A DNA stretch of 64,000 nucleotides from positions 496,001 through 560,000 of the forward strand of contig CP071065.1 of the NCBI GenBank assembly GCA_017164015.1, written 5' to 3'. Below are positions 41,684 to 51,355 of the stretch, piece after piece. A program made the position numbers and the translations under genes. Under the pieces are notes generated by a model, which saw nothing but the letters and a program-made list of their open reading frames with translations, did not search any database and was not told where the DNA came from. This DNA comes from Nostoc sp. UHCC 0702 (GTDB lineage: Bacteria > Cyanobacteriota > Cyanobacteriia > Cyanobacteriales > Nostocaceae). Within the stretch, counting starts at the first letter, position 1. Every line of letters begins with the position of its first letter.

Positions 41684-43396
41684 ATGCGTTTATTTAAACT
41701 ACGTTGGAAACGAATTAACAACAGGTATTATTACCATTTGCTATTGCTGAGTCTGGTGTGCATTTTACTATTTTCTTCTGTAGGATTCGGTAAAGCACAG
41801 CAAACTAATAGCACTAGCCAACCAACCAACACCAATCAACAGACGACTACTACAATACCCCCTCAGCAAACTAGGAGTGAAACACCGACTATATCTAGGG
41901 TTACTTCCATAAATAACATCAGTCCTAAAGAGTTTTACATCAGCATTCCTCAGTGGTGGCTTGTACGAGATGATTATGTAGGCAACAAACAGGAACCACT
42001 CAAAGTAGTAGTCACAGGAGATAACTTTCCCCCACAAGACAACTCGCTAAACAATAAAATCGAGTTAAAAATTGGTCAGCCCCCTAAAATTGCCACCACT
42101 AGTGCTACAGAAGTGACTGGAGATGGCAAGGCATTTTTTGCCCAGTTTAATAATGAGCAACTAAAAAAATTAAGTAGGGGAACACACCCTGTAAGTGTTG
42201 AGGTGGGAGGCAATATAGCTACCGTTGATCCTCAAGTATCTGAGGGCAAACTTGAGGTGAGGGTGATACGCCCTGTTAGTGGTTTTACCACTTTAATTGT
42301 GTTGATTATCACAACAGTTTTGACGCTTATACCTGTAGGATTAATCTATGTGCTGACAAAAGAGGCACAACAAGCAAACTTGTCGAAGATTCCTTTATAC
42401 GCTAATAGAAAAAACCTCAATTCCTTGGAGTGGATTATTCTAGACCGCCAGACAAATACTTTTAGTCTGGCGCGTGCCCAGTTTGTCTGGTGGATGACAA
42501 TCATCGTTTTTGGGTATTTGTTTCTTTTCATCGGACGTGGATTAATTCAAGGCATATGGGAATTTATTCCGCTATCTGGATTTGGTTATACCTTCTTGAT
42601 TAGTTTAGCAACACTAGTGACGGCACAAGCAACCTCTGAAATTCGTGGTAGCAAGGGATCTGGCGAAGTTTATCCTGGGTGGTCTGATCTAGTGGTACAT
42701 GGTGGTGTGGTAGCACTAGAACGGGTACAGCAGGTAGTTTGGAATATAATTATTGGTATTGCTTTTATCGTTATTCTCTTAGTTACTTACACCACTGCCT
42801 CTTCTTTGCCAACCATCCCCAGTGAACTTTTAGTATTAATGGGAATCAGCGCTGGTGGCTACATTGGGGGCAAAGTTGTCCGTAAGCCTGGGCCAAATAT
42901 TAGTCAAGTGCTGCTCACTTCTACACCCAATAATAAAACCCTTATCGATAACATTATTATTGCTGGCACTCACTTTTCCCTAGGAGGAAAAAAATCAAAC
43001 TCAGGGACAGATGATGAAGACGATGTAGATACGAATACAATGATTAAAGATGCTGGCGTGATCGTTCAAATAATGTGCTTGGACGAAAATAAACAAGAAC
43101 AAGGTAAGCCGATTGAAATAAAAAAAGACGACATCATTACACTAAAAACTGACCCTAGTGCCCCTATGGAGTTTTGCAGAAGATTTAAAATCAATCTCGC
43201 CAATGTTGAAGATATTCAAGGGCTTTCAGACAATAACTGGCTAGAAAAATTTTCTGATTGTTGTCATCACGGGCGAGTAAAAATCACCGTTATCAATGCG
43301 GATGGACAGCGAGCTGTCTGGGATGGTAGTAATATGACACCTGAACGAGAAACACCAGTTACAAAAGCAAGCTCAGCAATCGAACCTCCTGAATAA
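41684..43396 (+). CDS. Large membrane protein of unknown function with exported N-terminal domain
   Basis: 570 residues, family not recognised. An N-terminal signal/anchor segment (YYHLLLLSLVCILLFSSVGF) is followed by a Thr/Gln-rich linker and an Ig-like region (LKVVVTGDNFPPQDN ... THPVSVEVGG) that may be IPT/TIG-like. Membrane helices follow near 200-220, 275-300, 300-325, 360-380 and 385-400, with a conserved-looking loop ATSEIRGSKGSGEVYPGWSD. The C-terminal 150 residues are polar and acidic (GTDDEDDVDT) and probably cytoplasmic. It stands alone between repeats; no functional hint comes from its neighbours. Confidence 0.7.
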   Translation: MRLFKLRWKRINNRYYYHLLLLSLVCILLFSSVGFGKAQQTNSTSQPTNTNQQTTTTIPPQQTRSETPTISRVTSINNISPKEFYISIPQWWLVRDDYVGNKQEPLKVVVTGDNFPPQDNSLNNKIELKIGQPPKIATTSATEVTGDGKAFFAQFNNEQLKKLSRGTHPVSVEVGGNIATVDPQVSEGKLEVRVIRPVSGFTTLIVLIITTVLTLIPVGLIYVLTKEAQQANLSKIPLYANRKNLNSLEWIILDRQTNTFSLARAQFVWWMTIIVFGYLFLFIGRGLIQGIWEFIPLSGFGYTFLISLATLVTAQATSEIRGSKGSGEVYPGWSDLVVHGGVVALERVQQVVWNIIIGIAFIVILLVTYTTASSLPTIPSELLVLMGISAGGYIGGKVVRKPGPNISQVLLTSTPNNKTLIDNIIIAGTHFSLGGKKSNSGTDDEDDVDTNTMIKDAGVIVQIMCLDENKQEQGKPIEIKKDDIITLKTDPSAPMEFCRRFKINLANVEDIQGLSDNNWLEKFSDCCHHGRVKITVINADGQRAVWDGSNMTPERETPVTKASSAIEPPE

Positions 43397-43445
43397 TAAA
43401 GCTGCTATTTTTTGATGTTTTTCAAAGTTGACTTACTTGTAGCGT

Positions 43446-43580
43446 AATACGGTTCAGTTAGAGTCAAAACCCGTAAATTGCGTAGGTTGGGTATCGGATA
43501 GAAACCCAACATTTTCAGGACTTTGTTGGGTAGAGCGTAAGCGTTACCCAACCTACAATTATCCTTAACCCAAGCGTATT
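43446..43580. repeat. Dispersed palindromic element, copy 2
   Basis: AATACGGTTCAGTT (43446-43459) and the gtaggttgggt ... acccaacctac foldback (43481-43557) match the element at 8140-8258 in inverted orientation. Confidence 0.7.
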
Positions 43581-43606
43581 GACTTATAGCGTTTCCTAAT
43601 CACATC

Positions 43607-43657
43607 AGGTACATGATAGCCCCTCCCCGCAAGCAAGGAGTGGGCTATCATGTACCT
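43607..43657. repeat. Strong hairpin (aggtacatgatagccc arms)
   Basis: AGGTACATGATAGCCC and GGGCTATCATGTACCT pair around a GC-rich loop. The hairpin directly abuts foldback element copy 3. Confidence 0.65.
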
Positions 43658-43658
43658 C

Positions 43659-43806
43659 ATATCATGTCCGGGTAATTAGTTATGTTTCCCACAGTCGTTA
43701 AACCCCACCCCCAACCCCTCCCCGTTGACGGGGAGGGGATGCAAAGCATAGCTTTGGTGGGGTGGGGTTCTTCGAGTGTCATAAGCAATCAAGCGGACAT
43801 GATATC
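43659..43806. mobile_element. Foldback/MITE-like element, copy 3 (inverted, different core)
   Basis: Perfect 12-base ends ATATCATGTCCG and CGGACATGATAT. Sub-terminal bases match copies 1 and 2 when turned round (GGTAATTAGTTATG versus GGCTAATTACTTACGAT; GATTGCTTATGACA versus AAACACTTATGATA). The core is a GC-rich hairpin (aacccctccccg / cggggagggg), unlike the ggtaatt core of the other copies. Noncoding. Confidence 0.65.
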
Positions 43807-43833
43807 ATTCAACCGAGAATCGCTAATATTCAT

Positions 43834-43864
43834 AAAAATAACCCCTAGAACAGGGGTTATTTTT
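43834..43864. terminator. Strong hairpin terminator downstream of dxs
   Basis: AAAAATAACCCCT (43834-43846) and AGGGGTTATTTTT (43852-43864) form a perfect 13-base stem with loop AGAAC. A/T tracts on both sides would let it work in both directions. It lies 31 bases past the dxs stop (minus strand). Confidence 0.85.
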
Positions 43865-43894
43865 CTTAAGTGTGCGGTATGCACTCAGAAATAA

Positions 43895-45802
43895 CTAAAC
43901 CACAGCAGATACTTGCTTTTGAAAGAAGGCTTCCAATACTCTTTCTGCTATTTGCGGACTAGTTAAACCTAATTCTGCCTTGGATTGGTCTGGTTCAGCA
44001 TGATCTACTAACACATCTGGCACACCGATACGCTTGACAGGAACCACGATATCTGCATCTAAGAGTGCTTCTGCCACCGCAGAACCAAAGCCGCCCATGA
44101 CACAGCCTTCTTCCAAAGTCACAACGCGCCCAATTTTCTTAGCCAAAGGCAAAATCAATTCAGTATCCAAAGGCTTGACGAAACGGGCATTAATTACAGT
44201 TGCTTCAATGCCGTGTTCGCTGAGAATTTCAGCAACTTGCATACTTGGATAGACCATTGTGCCGTAACCGATGATTAACACATCATCGCCTTGACGCAGA
44301 ATTTCTCCTTTGCCGATTTCCAAAGCCTCCCAGCCTTCTTCCATCAAGGGTACGCCGTGACCGTTGCCACGAGGGAAGCGCATAGCTATTGGGCCAGTGG
44401 TATGGTTAATACCAGTAACGATCATGCGTTGCAGTTCCGCTTCGTCCTTAGGTGCCATCAATACCATGTTGGGAATACAACGCAGATAGGCAATGTCATA
44501 CATACCTTGGTGGGTAGGGCCATCAGCACCAACAATTCCCGCCCTATCCAAGCAGAAGAAAACAGGTAAATTTTGGATACAGACATCATGAATTATTTGG
44601 TCGTAAGCCCGTTGCAAGAAGGTGGAGTAGATGGCAGCAACGGGACGCATACCTTCAGATGCTAATCCTGCAGCTAGAGTTACAGCATGTTGTTCGGCGA
44701 TACCGACATCAATATATTGATTAGGCAGTTTCGCTTGCAGTTTGTCTAAGCCTGTTCCTGTAGCCATTGCCGCAGTAATCCCAATAATTTTGGGGTTTTG
44801 TTCAGCAAGTTTCACGAGAGTATGGGAAAATACCTTCGCATAAGCTGGGGGTTTGGGTTTGCTAGAAGGAATTGCTTTACCCGTTGTCAGGTTAAATGGA
44901 CTTTGGGCGTGGTAGCCTACTTGGTCTTGTTCGGCAATTTCATAGCCTTTGCCCTTCATTGTTACTACATGTACCAAAACTGGCCCTGGTATTTGATGTG
45001 CTTGAGTGAAGGTGGCAATCAATTCTTCTAGATTATGTCCATCCACTGGCCCCATGTAGGTAAAGCCCAGTTCTTCAAAGACTGCACCTACCTTGGGAAC
45101 GGCTAAACGCTTCATGCCTTCTTTGAGGCGTCCGAGTTCGGGAGACAGAGATTCACCGACAAAGGGAATTTGCTTAAATTGTTCCTCGAAATTATCTTTA
45201 ATAAACTGCACCGGTGGGCTGAGGCGCATTTTGTTGAGGTAGCGGGGAATCGCACCTACATTGGGAGAAATGGACATCTCGTTGTCATTGAGAACAACCA
45301 GCAGGTTCGTTTTGGGCATATGTCCAGCATGGTTAATGGCTTCCAAAGCCATACCGCCAGTTAAAGCGCCATCGCCAATAACAGCGACTGCTTTAAATTT
45401 TTCGCCTTTAATGTCTCGCGCTAAAGCCATTCCCAGTGCTGCGGAGATACTGGTAGAAGCATGACCTGCCCCAAAGTGATCGAATTTGCTTTCACAGCGC
45501 TTGAGATAACCGGCAATTCCGTCTTTTTGTCTGAGGGTGTGAAAGTCACTGTAGCGTCCCGTGATCAGCTTATGAGGATAAGCTTGGTGTCCTACATCCC
45601 AAATAACTTTATCCCGATCTAAGTCTAGTGTCTGGTAAAGCCCTAACGTTAACTCTACAACACCCAAACCAGGCCCCAAATGTCCCCCAGTTGCAGCTAC
45701 CGTTTGTAAGTGCTTATCTCGAATCTGACGGGCTATCTGTTGCAGCTGCCGGATCGATAAACCGTGCAACTGATTGGGATGGGTGATTTCACTCAGATGC
45801 AT
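43895..45802 (-). CDS. dxs: 1-deoxy-D-xylulose-5-phosphate synthase
   Basis: First enzyme of the MEP isoprenoid pathway; condenses pyruvate and glyceraldehyde-3-P with thiamine diphosphate, supplying carotenoids, phytol and quinones. The 635 residues include [29 protein letters not shown], the TPP motif [15 protein letters not shown] ... [25 protein letters not shown] with the catalytic glutamate, and the [14 protein letters not shown] histidine region. The length is normal. It stands alone with a clear terminator. Confidence 0.97.
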   Translation of the reverse strand: MHLSEITHPNQLHGLSIRQLQQIARQIRDKHLQTVAATGGHLGPGLGVVELTLGLYQTLDLDRDKVIWDVGHQAYPHKLITGRYSDFHTLRQKDGIAGYLKRCESKFDHFGAGHASTSISAALGMALARDIKGEKFKAVAVIGDGALTGGMALEAINHAGHMPKTNLLVVLNDNEMSISPNVGAIPRYLNKMRLSPPVQFIKDNFEEQFKQIPFVGESLSPELGRLKEGMKRLAVPKVGAVFEELGFTYMGPVDGHNLEELIATFTQAHQIPGPVLVHVVTMKGKGYEIAEQDQVGYHAQSPFNLTTGKAIPSSKPKPPAYAKVFSHTLVKLAEQNPKIIGITAAMATGTGLDKLQAKLPNQYIDVGIAEQHAVTLAAGLASEGMRPVAAIYSTFLQRAYDQIIHDVCIQNLPVFFCLDRAGIVGADGPTHQGMYDIAYLRCIPNMVLMAPKDEAELQRMIVTGINHTTGPIAMRFPRGNGHGVPLMEEGWEALEIGKGEILRQGDDVLIIGYGTMVYPSMQVAEILSEHGIEATVINARFVKPLDTELILPLAKKIGRVVTLEEGCVMGGFGSAVAEALLDADIVVPVKRIGVPDVLVDHAEPDQSKAELGLTSPQIAERVLEAFFQKQVSAVV

Positions 45803-46041
45803 ATTATAGATATTTCCTCTCTACAGTGTAGTTTCGGCATTATTTGATTTTCCCACGGTCGGGTTGTCCACAGAATTAGACTGTGATTAAGTTGAGATAT
45901 GGAAAATTGACAGTGGGGATTGGCGAGTGCTGAGTAATTTGTTACTAACACCACTTCTCTATTTTCCATATTTTGCTGGTTAATAACAGCGTGTAAATCG
46001 CAATGCAGTATATCTTCAGTTAAATCAACTCATATCAGTAC

Positions 46042-46731
46042 TTAAGGTTTTACTGTGCTATCAGGAACTTCGGGCACTTCTGGTGTTTCTGGTTGTTGTT
46101 GCTGTCTTTGCAAATATTTACTCAACACGTAAGCCATATCTCCACGGGTCATTGGTCGTAATGGGGAAATATTATTTTGGGCATCTGTATTGATAAAATT
46201 TTCCCAAACTACTGTGGCGATCGCTTTTCTCGCCCAGGTTGGAATCGATGCTGCATCTGGATATGGGGCGAGAGTTTCATTGATTGTGTCATCAGAAAAT
46301 TGAAATACACCATAGGCTTGGGCAAAGATTGCCAAAGCTTCTGCCCTTGTCACCTTTTGATTCGGAAAAAATAAATTACCTCGGTAGCCTTTCATAATAT
46401 CAGTTTTTAAAACTATCTGGATATCCTGAAATGCCCAATATGATGATGGTACATCTGATACAGATATAGTCTTTTCTTGTTTAGCTGCTTCTCGTTGTTC
46501 TAGACGAAATGCTTTCACCAAAATTGAGGCTAATTCCGCACGACTTATCACTTTTTCTGGATAAAAATTGCCATCAGGTGAATTGCTCATCAACTTGGCT
46601 GTAATTACCTGTTGAATTGCTTCAGAGGACAATCCTGAGCTTTGTTCTGGCACACTAGCTAGAACAATTGTGGGAAAGTTTTGCACTAGTGCTACTAAAG
46701 ATAGAGTAATTGAAAGTTGACGCATTCCCAT
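46042..46731 (-). CDS. Secreted S-layer homology (SLH) domain protein
   Basis: 229 residues with a signal peptide (ITLSLVALVQNFPTIVLASV) and three SLH-like repeats (about 35-90, 95-145 and 155-205) marked by VISRAELASILVKAF, KVTRAEALAIFAQAYG and PMTRGDMAYVLSKYL. The tail is a Gln/Pro/Glu-rich stretch. SLH domains bind wall polymers or, in cyanobacteria, the periplasmic peptidoglycan. No porin barrel is attached, so it is not a SomA/OprB-type porin. The role is probably structural. Confidence 0.85.
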   Translation of the reverse strand: MGMRQLSITLSLVALVQNFPTIVLASVPEQSSGLSSEAIQQVITAKLMSNSPDGNFYPEKVISRAELASILVKAFRLEQREAAKQEKTISVSDVPSSYWAFQDIQIVLKTDIMKGYRGNLFFPNQKVTRAEALAIFAQAYGVFQFSDDTINETLAPYPDAASIPTWARKAIATVVWENFINTDAQNNISPLRPMTRGDMAYVLSKYLQRQQQQPETPEVPEVPDSTVKP

Positions 46732-47201
46732 AATTACTTTTAGCTGCTACCTGTGAATAAAAAACTGGACGAATTTGGGCTTGGCAATGTTGCATATTCA
46801 AAAGGGAATGGGGAACGAGGAATTCGGGCCCCCCACGACCAAAAGGAGTGGGGATTAGGGGCAATGGTGAATGGTGAGATGAATATAGTATTGCCTCTTG
46901 TCCTTTCCCTTTTAGCACAATTTTTGTATTATTAATTGCGACCAATTACTTATCTGTTGGGCAAGCAGTCTCTTGGAGAGATTTATCGGTTGTCATCATT
47001 TGAGGAACTGATAAATAAAAAAATATCCCAAATTTTCTTGTGGGATGGGTGTCCCCACCCGTCCTTTATCTGAAGGGCGGGCAGGATGCCCACCCCACAA
47101 TTGAGGTTAATTGATTTAGAAATTTAAAATAAAAAAATGCAAAATTCAAAATAATCGATTTGAATTTTGCATTTTTAATTTTTAATTACCCACAAGGGTT
47201 A
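46732..47201. other. Spacer with dispersed repeats between SLH and GT2 genes
   Basis: Holds the GC-rich dispersed block also seen at 21506-21557 (here 46821-46868) and a long inverted repeat at 47039-47100 (TTGTGGGATGGGTGTCC ... GGATGCCCACCCCACAA) that could terminate the GT2 gene. Minus-strand frames such as 46655-46945 run through the repeat and are not credible. Confidence 0.5.
47039..47100. repeat. Long inverted repeat (gtgggatgggtgtcc arms)
   Basis: TTGTGGGATGGGTGTCC is complementary, with a few mismatches, to GGATGCCCACCCCACAA; inside it CACCCGTCCTT pairs with AAGGGCGGG. It lies about 100 bases past the stop of the GT2 gene (minus strand). Confidence 0.6.
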
Positions 47202-48605
47202 CTATCCACTTCCTGAATGTACTGTCTTCACCCATTTCAAACGCTTTGGTCTGAGGGACATGCGGGCAGTAGTACTGCTCATTACAATTAACCAGTGCAA
47301 CATATATAAAGTGCCACGCAACGTCTGAATCATTAACAGAAAAGTTGTAGAAACATTGAATTTTTGGTCTTGACGTATCCGTCTCAATCCTGCAAACATG
47401 CCTACAACAGACATAGCTACAGACAAGCTAGTTACTGGACTTAAAAGTGGTAAACGATGTCGGGCTATTGACATTAATAAATCTGGGATTGCTGCTGTGG
47501 GCAAAATATACATAGTCAGCATAAACATCAGCAAATCCCAGGTTTTACGGGTACCCATGCGGTTTTTGAGAATGAGATCCCAGTAATCTAAATAGCGCTG
47601 ATAGCCGCCTTCAGCCCAACGATTGCGCTGATGCCAAAGAGCGATCGCATTTGTTACGCCTTCTTCCTCCACCGCTGGGTAGAATGTACACTCAATATCC
47701 CAATTATCGAGATGTAGACGGAAAGTCATATCCAAATCATCGGTGATGGTTTCTTCATTCCAGCCGCCGCAACTTTCCAAAGCCGTGCGTCTGACAAATT
47801 GACCATTACCCCGCAGTTCGCCAGTTCCACTAATAGCAATACGTTGTTGCTGGAACCAAGTATCGAGCGCCATTTCTGCCATTTGGCCCTTAGTCCAGAA
47901 ATTTTCTTTGGCGTTGGCGATCGCTTTTCGTACCTGCACCGCCCCTACATTTGGGCGTTGAAATAAAGGTATTACTTGTAGCAGTAAATCTGATGACATT
48001 TGAGCATCAGCATCAAAAACTGCTATGACTTCCCCCTTAGTTAGCGGTAAAACCTCATTCAACGCTCCCGATTTACCGCCAGTAGCTTGTGCAGAACGCC
48101 TGAAAACCTTCAATTGCTTGTATTCCTGCGCCAGTTGTGCTAATAACTGCGGTGTCTCATCGGTACTATGATCGTCAATTATCCATACTTCGTACTGCCC
48201 GCCTGGATATTCCAGACTGCAAAGACTCTTGACTAATCTAGCAATTACTGTTTCCTCATTTTTGGCTGCTACTAACACAGATACAGAAGGTAATTCTCCC
48301 TGCACTTCTTTGGGATAGTGGCGGGGTCTAGCAAACACAACCTCTAAGGCATGAAATCCTAATAAGGTGGTGAGTACAAGTACGAATATAAAACCCCAAG
48401 AAGCTAAATGCAAGGCGATCGTGCCACTCCAAACTATGGTTAAAACCAAAGCAGCTTTGCGTCTACGTCCTTGAAACCGGGATGGTAGAGACACAGGATA
48501 TGTCTCTACAACTGACTCTTCATCTGCCGATAGGTCGGACAGCAATGAGTTAAGTGGGTCAAGCTCGTCGTAATAATCGTTTTCGGGCCAGGAATTCGCT
48601 GGCAT
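47202..48605 (-). CDS. Family 2 glycosyltransferase, processive membrane type
   Basis: 467 residues. Two N-terminal helices are followed by a cytoplasmic GT-A domain: VSVLVAAKNEETVIARLV, WIIDDHSTDETP, the metal-binding FDADAQ, the acceptor aspartate in TITDDLDMTF, and WHQRNRWAEGG, the Q(Q/R)xRW motif of processive beta-synthases such as hyaluronan, cellulose and poly-GlcNAc synthases. Further helices close the protein. It probably makes a cell-surface polysaccharide or glycolipid; the sugar is unknown. It is isolated from the exopolysaccharide locus at 11-18 kb. Confidence 0.9.
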   Translation of the reverse strand: MPANSWPENDYYDELDPLNSLLSDLSADEESVVETYPVSLPSRFQGRRRKAALVLTIVWSGTIALHLASWGFIFVLVLTTLLGFHALEVVFARPRHYPKEVQGELPSVSVLVAAKNEETVIARLVKSLCSLEYPGGQYEVWIIDDHSTDETPQLLAQLAQEYKQLKVFRRSAQATGGKSGALNEVLPLTKGEVIAVFDADAQMSSDLLLQVIPLFQRPNVGAVQVRKAIANAKENFWTKGQMAEMALDTWFQQQRIAISGTGELRGNGQFVRRTALESCGGWNEETITDDLDMTFRLHLDNWDIECTFYPAVEEEGVTNAIALWHQRNRWAEGGYQRYLDYWDLILKNRMGTRKTWDLLMFMLTMYILPTAAIPDLLMSIARHRLPLLSPVTSLSVAMSVVGMFAGLRRIRQDQKFNVSTTFLLMIQTLRGTLYMLHWLIVMSSTTARMSLRPKRLKWVKTVHSGSG

Positions 48606-49180
48606 AGGTTACTTGATTTAAAAAGCAGTATTTTTATACACCCTAAAGTAGCTGGTAATCACTCAATACTCAACTGTGCAGCCTGCATACACTTTTATCA
48701 AACCCAGAGATAGACGGTAGTGTTTTACCTTTTGTGACTAACTATTAAGTTTCGCCAACTGATCTATAAAATAGAACTCTGGATTGGGCAAAGTGATAGT
48801 CAGCAAGCAATAGCCAGGTGTTGAGAGAAATCACAATAACAGCCTCAACCGCCTCATAACAGGGATTTTCGATGTTATTGCGCCAACTTCAATAAAAGCC
48901 AATGCAGCCTTATTGTAACCGACATTTTAATATTTCTTAGCAGAACTTTAGTTAGTGGTCAGTGGTCAATAGTCAATAGTCAATAGTCATTGGTCAATAG
49001 TCAATAGTCATTGGTCAATAGTCATTAGTCATCCCGCTCATCTCCCCTGCTCCGAAAGCTCCGAAAGCTCCGAAAGCTCCCCATCCCCCTCACAACATGT
49101 GCTTCACCCCTATTTTCTGGGAATACTATTCACATCCACTAATATCCCCAGTTGTCAAGTAACTTGAGGAATATTCAAAG
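48606..49180. other. Spacer with two short tandem-repeat arrays
   Basis: About 575 bases between divergent genes. An array of 7-base units (tcaatag / tcattgg) spans 48951-49030 and a 9-base unit (tccgaaagc) is repeated three times at 49051-49080. No gene is seen. Confidence 0.55.
48951..49030. repeat. 7-base tandem repeat array (agtcaat / agtcatt)
   Basis: About eleven imperfect copies of a gtcaata-type heptamer, the same family as at 2987-3033 and 16320-16360. The units lack the spacer pattern of a CRISPR. Confidence 0.75.
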
Positions 49181-49555
49181 ATGACTTTTGAGCAACTCCA
49201 GCCTGCTACTACTCAACAAGCAAGCGTTTACTTACCTTACATTCAGGGTACGAAGCGCAATTTCTTGCCCTATGCCATCAGTCTCTATCAAAAAGGCGTT
49301 TTGGAGGGACACCGCAAAATAGAAGCAAGTGACAATATTCCCTTTGTCGCCTCTTGGAATGTTGCCACCTTACCTTCAGACTTAACGCGTTGCCGGATGC
49401 AATTTGATGGCAATGCTGAACTCAGTTATGAAGTGATGATGGCAAGTTTTGAATTTATTGTTTTTTTAATTGAACTTATGGAAAACTATAAGCGCTATCG
49501 CGTGACTGATTTTTCTCAAACTTTCTACCGTAAGCTGCTGCGTATAGACGAATAA
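49181..49555 (+). CDS. Conserved-looking cytoplasmic protein of unknown function
   Basis: 124 residues without signal peptide or membrane segment. Visible segments: YLPYIQGTKRNFLPYAISLY, EGHRKIEASDNIPFVASWNV and a hydrophobic C-terminal helix ASFEFIVFLIELMENYKRY. Composition and codon use look like a real gene and the start has GAGGA about 10 bases upstream. I do not recognise the family. The neighbours give no hint. Confidence 0.7.
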   Translation: MTFEQLQPATTQQASVYLPYIQGTKRNFLPYAISLYQKGVLEGHRKIEASDNIPFVASWNVATLPSDLTRCRMQFDGNAELSYEVMMASFEFIVFLIELMENYKRYRVTDFSQTFYRKLLRIDE

Positions 49556-49890
49556 ATCAGTTTACTCAAATTTTAGGGTGTCTGGGTGTAGGGGTATGAT
49601 GGTCAATTATTCTCACATACCTTTACACCAATGCTTACAAGCCTGTAGAGATTGAATAACCCATATACTGTAGCCTCAGTCTGAAAATATTAAAAGCGAT
49701 ATTTTAGATACCATTTGAATAGCAATTGCATGGTAAAAATATGTATTAGTGAAGATAATTATATTACCTAAAAAAAGTATTTTCTGGGGAATACATCACT
49801 TCTTGAGAGTGCAAGGCTCCTGCCGAAACAAACTAGAATTAGTAAACACCTAGCTGGGTTTTACTTCCTTTTGAAATTAGGAGTGCATGT
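49556..49890. other. Intergenic spacer, no features seen
   Basis: 335 bases, AT-rich, leading to the GTG-start gene at 49891. No convincing frame or hairpin. Confidence 0.45.
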
Positions 49891-50985
49891 GTGCCAAAAT
49901 CTGCTAAATATTTGCTGATTGGCTCAACCGAGGCTTACAGTGGAAAATCTGCAACTGTTCTAGGTTTGTCTCATCAGCTACAGCAAAAAGGACTGGATAT
50001 TAGCTATGGCAAACCGCTAGGCACTTGTTTTAGTGCGTCTGGCAAAACCGTAGTTGAGGAAGATGTCCAGTTTATTACTAATAGTCTCAATTTGTCAGTA
50101 AACCGTATTGCACCCACGATGCTGGCTTTGAATGAAGTCAGTGTACAAAAGCGATTAAGCGGTGAGGATAAAATTGATTATCGACAGTCCCTAGTACAGC
50201 AATATTTGCCAATTTGCCAAGGAGATTTAGTGTTGCTAGAGGGGCCTGGTGATTTAGCAGAAGGCAATCTATTTGATTTGTCTTTGCTGCAAATAACTGA
50301 AGTACTAGACGCTGCTGTGTTGTTGGTAACGCGCTACAACTCGCTTTTGTCTGTTGAGGCGCTATTATCGGCTAAACAGCGTGTAGGCGATCGCTTGATT
50401 GGTGTTGTAATCAATGATATCCCCGCTGAACAAATAGAAGTAGTCAACAACCTCTTACGCCCGTTTTTGGAACAGCAAGGTATTGCCGTACTGGCAACGC
50501 TGCCAAAAAGTGACTTACTCCGCAGTGTCAGCGTTGGTGAACTGGTAAAGCAGTTAAATGCTGAAGTTCTCTGTCGCAGCGATCGCTTGGATTTGTTGGT
50601 AGAAAGTTTGGCAATTGGTGCGATGAATGTGAACGCGGCTGTCAAGTATTTCCGCAAACGCCGGAATATGGCAGTGGTCACAGGAGGCGATCGCGTAGAA
50701 ATTCAGCAAGCTGCATTGGAAACTTCCACCCAATGTCTGATTCTCACCGGACAATTGCCACCTCCCCAATTTATTCTTAGTCGTGCTGAAGAACTAGAAA
50801 TCCCCATTTTGTCGGTTGACTTAGATACCTTGACTACCGTGGAAATTGTTGACCGCACTTTTGGTCAAGTGCGCGTTCATGAACCGATTAAAGTTCAGTG
50901 CATTCGCCAGTTAATGACAGAGCATTTTGACATTGACCGCCTCTTATCTAAACTAGGCTTAACTCCTGCAAATACCTTACCTTAG
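49891..50985 (+). CDS. BioD-like P-loop plus DRTGG domain protein (phosphotransacetylase-associated family)
   Basis: 364 residues. The N-terminal half resembles dethiobiotin synthetase-type ATPases: IGSTEAYSGKSATVLGL is a deviant Walker A, with LLEGPGDLAEG and GVVINDIP further on. The C-terminal half (about 215-330) is a DRTGG domain (MNVNAAVKYFRKRRNMAVVTGGDRVEIQ). This two-domain unit is also the N-terminal part of bacterial phosphate acetyltransferases, but the catalytic PTA domain is absent here. The start is GTG 49891 with AGGAG 9 bases before it. Likely regulatory or nucleotide-sensing; its role is not established. Confidence 0.85.
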   Translation: MPKSAKYLLIGSTEAYSGKSATVLGLSHQLQQKGLDISYGKPLGTCFSASGKTVVEEDVQFITNSLNLSVNRIAPTMLALNEVSVQKRLSGEDKIDYRQSLVQQYLPICQGDLVLLEGPGDLAEGNLFDLSLLQITEVLDAAVLLVTRYNSLLSVEALLSAKQRVGDRLIGVVINDIPAEQIEVVNNLLRPFLEQQGIAVLATLPKSDLLRSVSVGELVKQLNAEVLCRSDRLDLLVESLAIGAMNVNAAVKYFRKRRNMAVVTGGDRVEIQQAALETSTQCLILTGQLPPPQFILSRAEELEIPILSVDLDTLTTVEIVDRTFGQVRVHEPIKVQCIRQLMTEHFDIDRLLSKLGLTPANTLP

Positions 50986-51014
50986 CCTGATCTTAGAGCA
51001 TAAATGCTCAGTCC

Positions 51015-51224
51015 TCAATTAGAAGGCTGTGTTACTGGTGAGGGTACAGCTGGTTCGCTGTCACCCCCTAGATGATGGCGTGCTGTTTCCCTTTGCTCCA
51101 CAGCCGAGAGGTGCTTAGTTGCAGCAGCTAATCCAAATACAGGCATATTTCCGTAGACAAAAGTTTCTCCTCCGAAAAACCCTTTATCTGGATTCTGGTA
51201 AAGACTGCGTAGCATGGATGACAT
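51015..51224 (-). CDS. Small hypothetical protein
   Basis: 69 residues with protein-like composition (SLYQNPDKGFFGGETFVYG, NMPVFGLAAATKHLSAVEQ). No signal peptide or known domain. It occupies the only sizeable gap between two plus-strand genes, on the opposite strand, convergent with the gene ending at 50985. I include it because the composition is unlike random frame translation, but it could be spurious. Confidence 0.45.
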   Translation of the reverse strand: MSSMLRSLYQNPDKGFFGGETFVYGNMPVFGLAAATKHLSAVEQRETARHHLGGDSEPAVPSPVTQPSN

Positions 51225-51355
51225 CGCTCTAGCTGTGGGAACCCATACTGAGCCAAAAAATTAAGAAAATGTAATAATGTATATCTCAGGTTCGCTTCGT
51301 AACTACACTCTGTTTGGTAAAATATCTGGGTCGTTTAATCTGATTATGTCCATCT

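Noticed and set aside
46655..46945. 96-codon minus-strand frame upstream of the SLH gene
   Set aside because: Runs through a dispersed GC-rich repeat and overlaps the SLH signal-peptide region in another frame.
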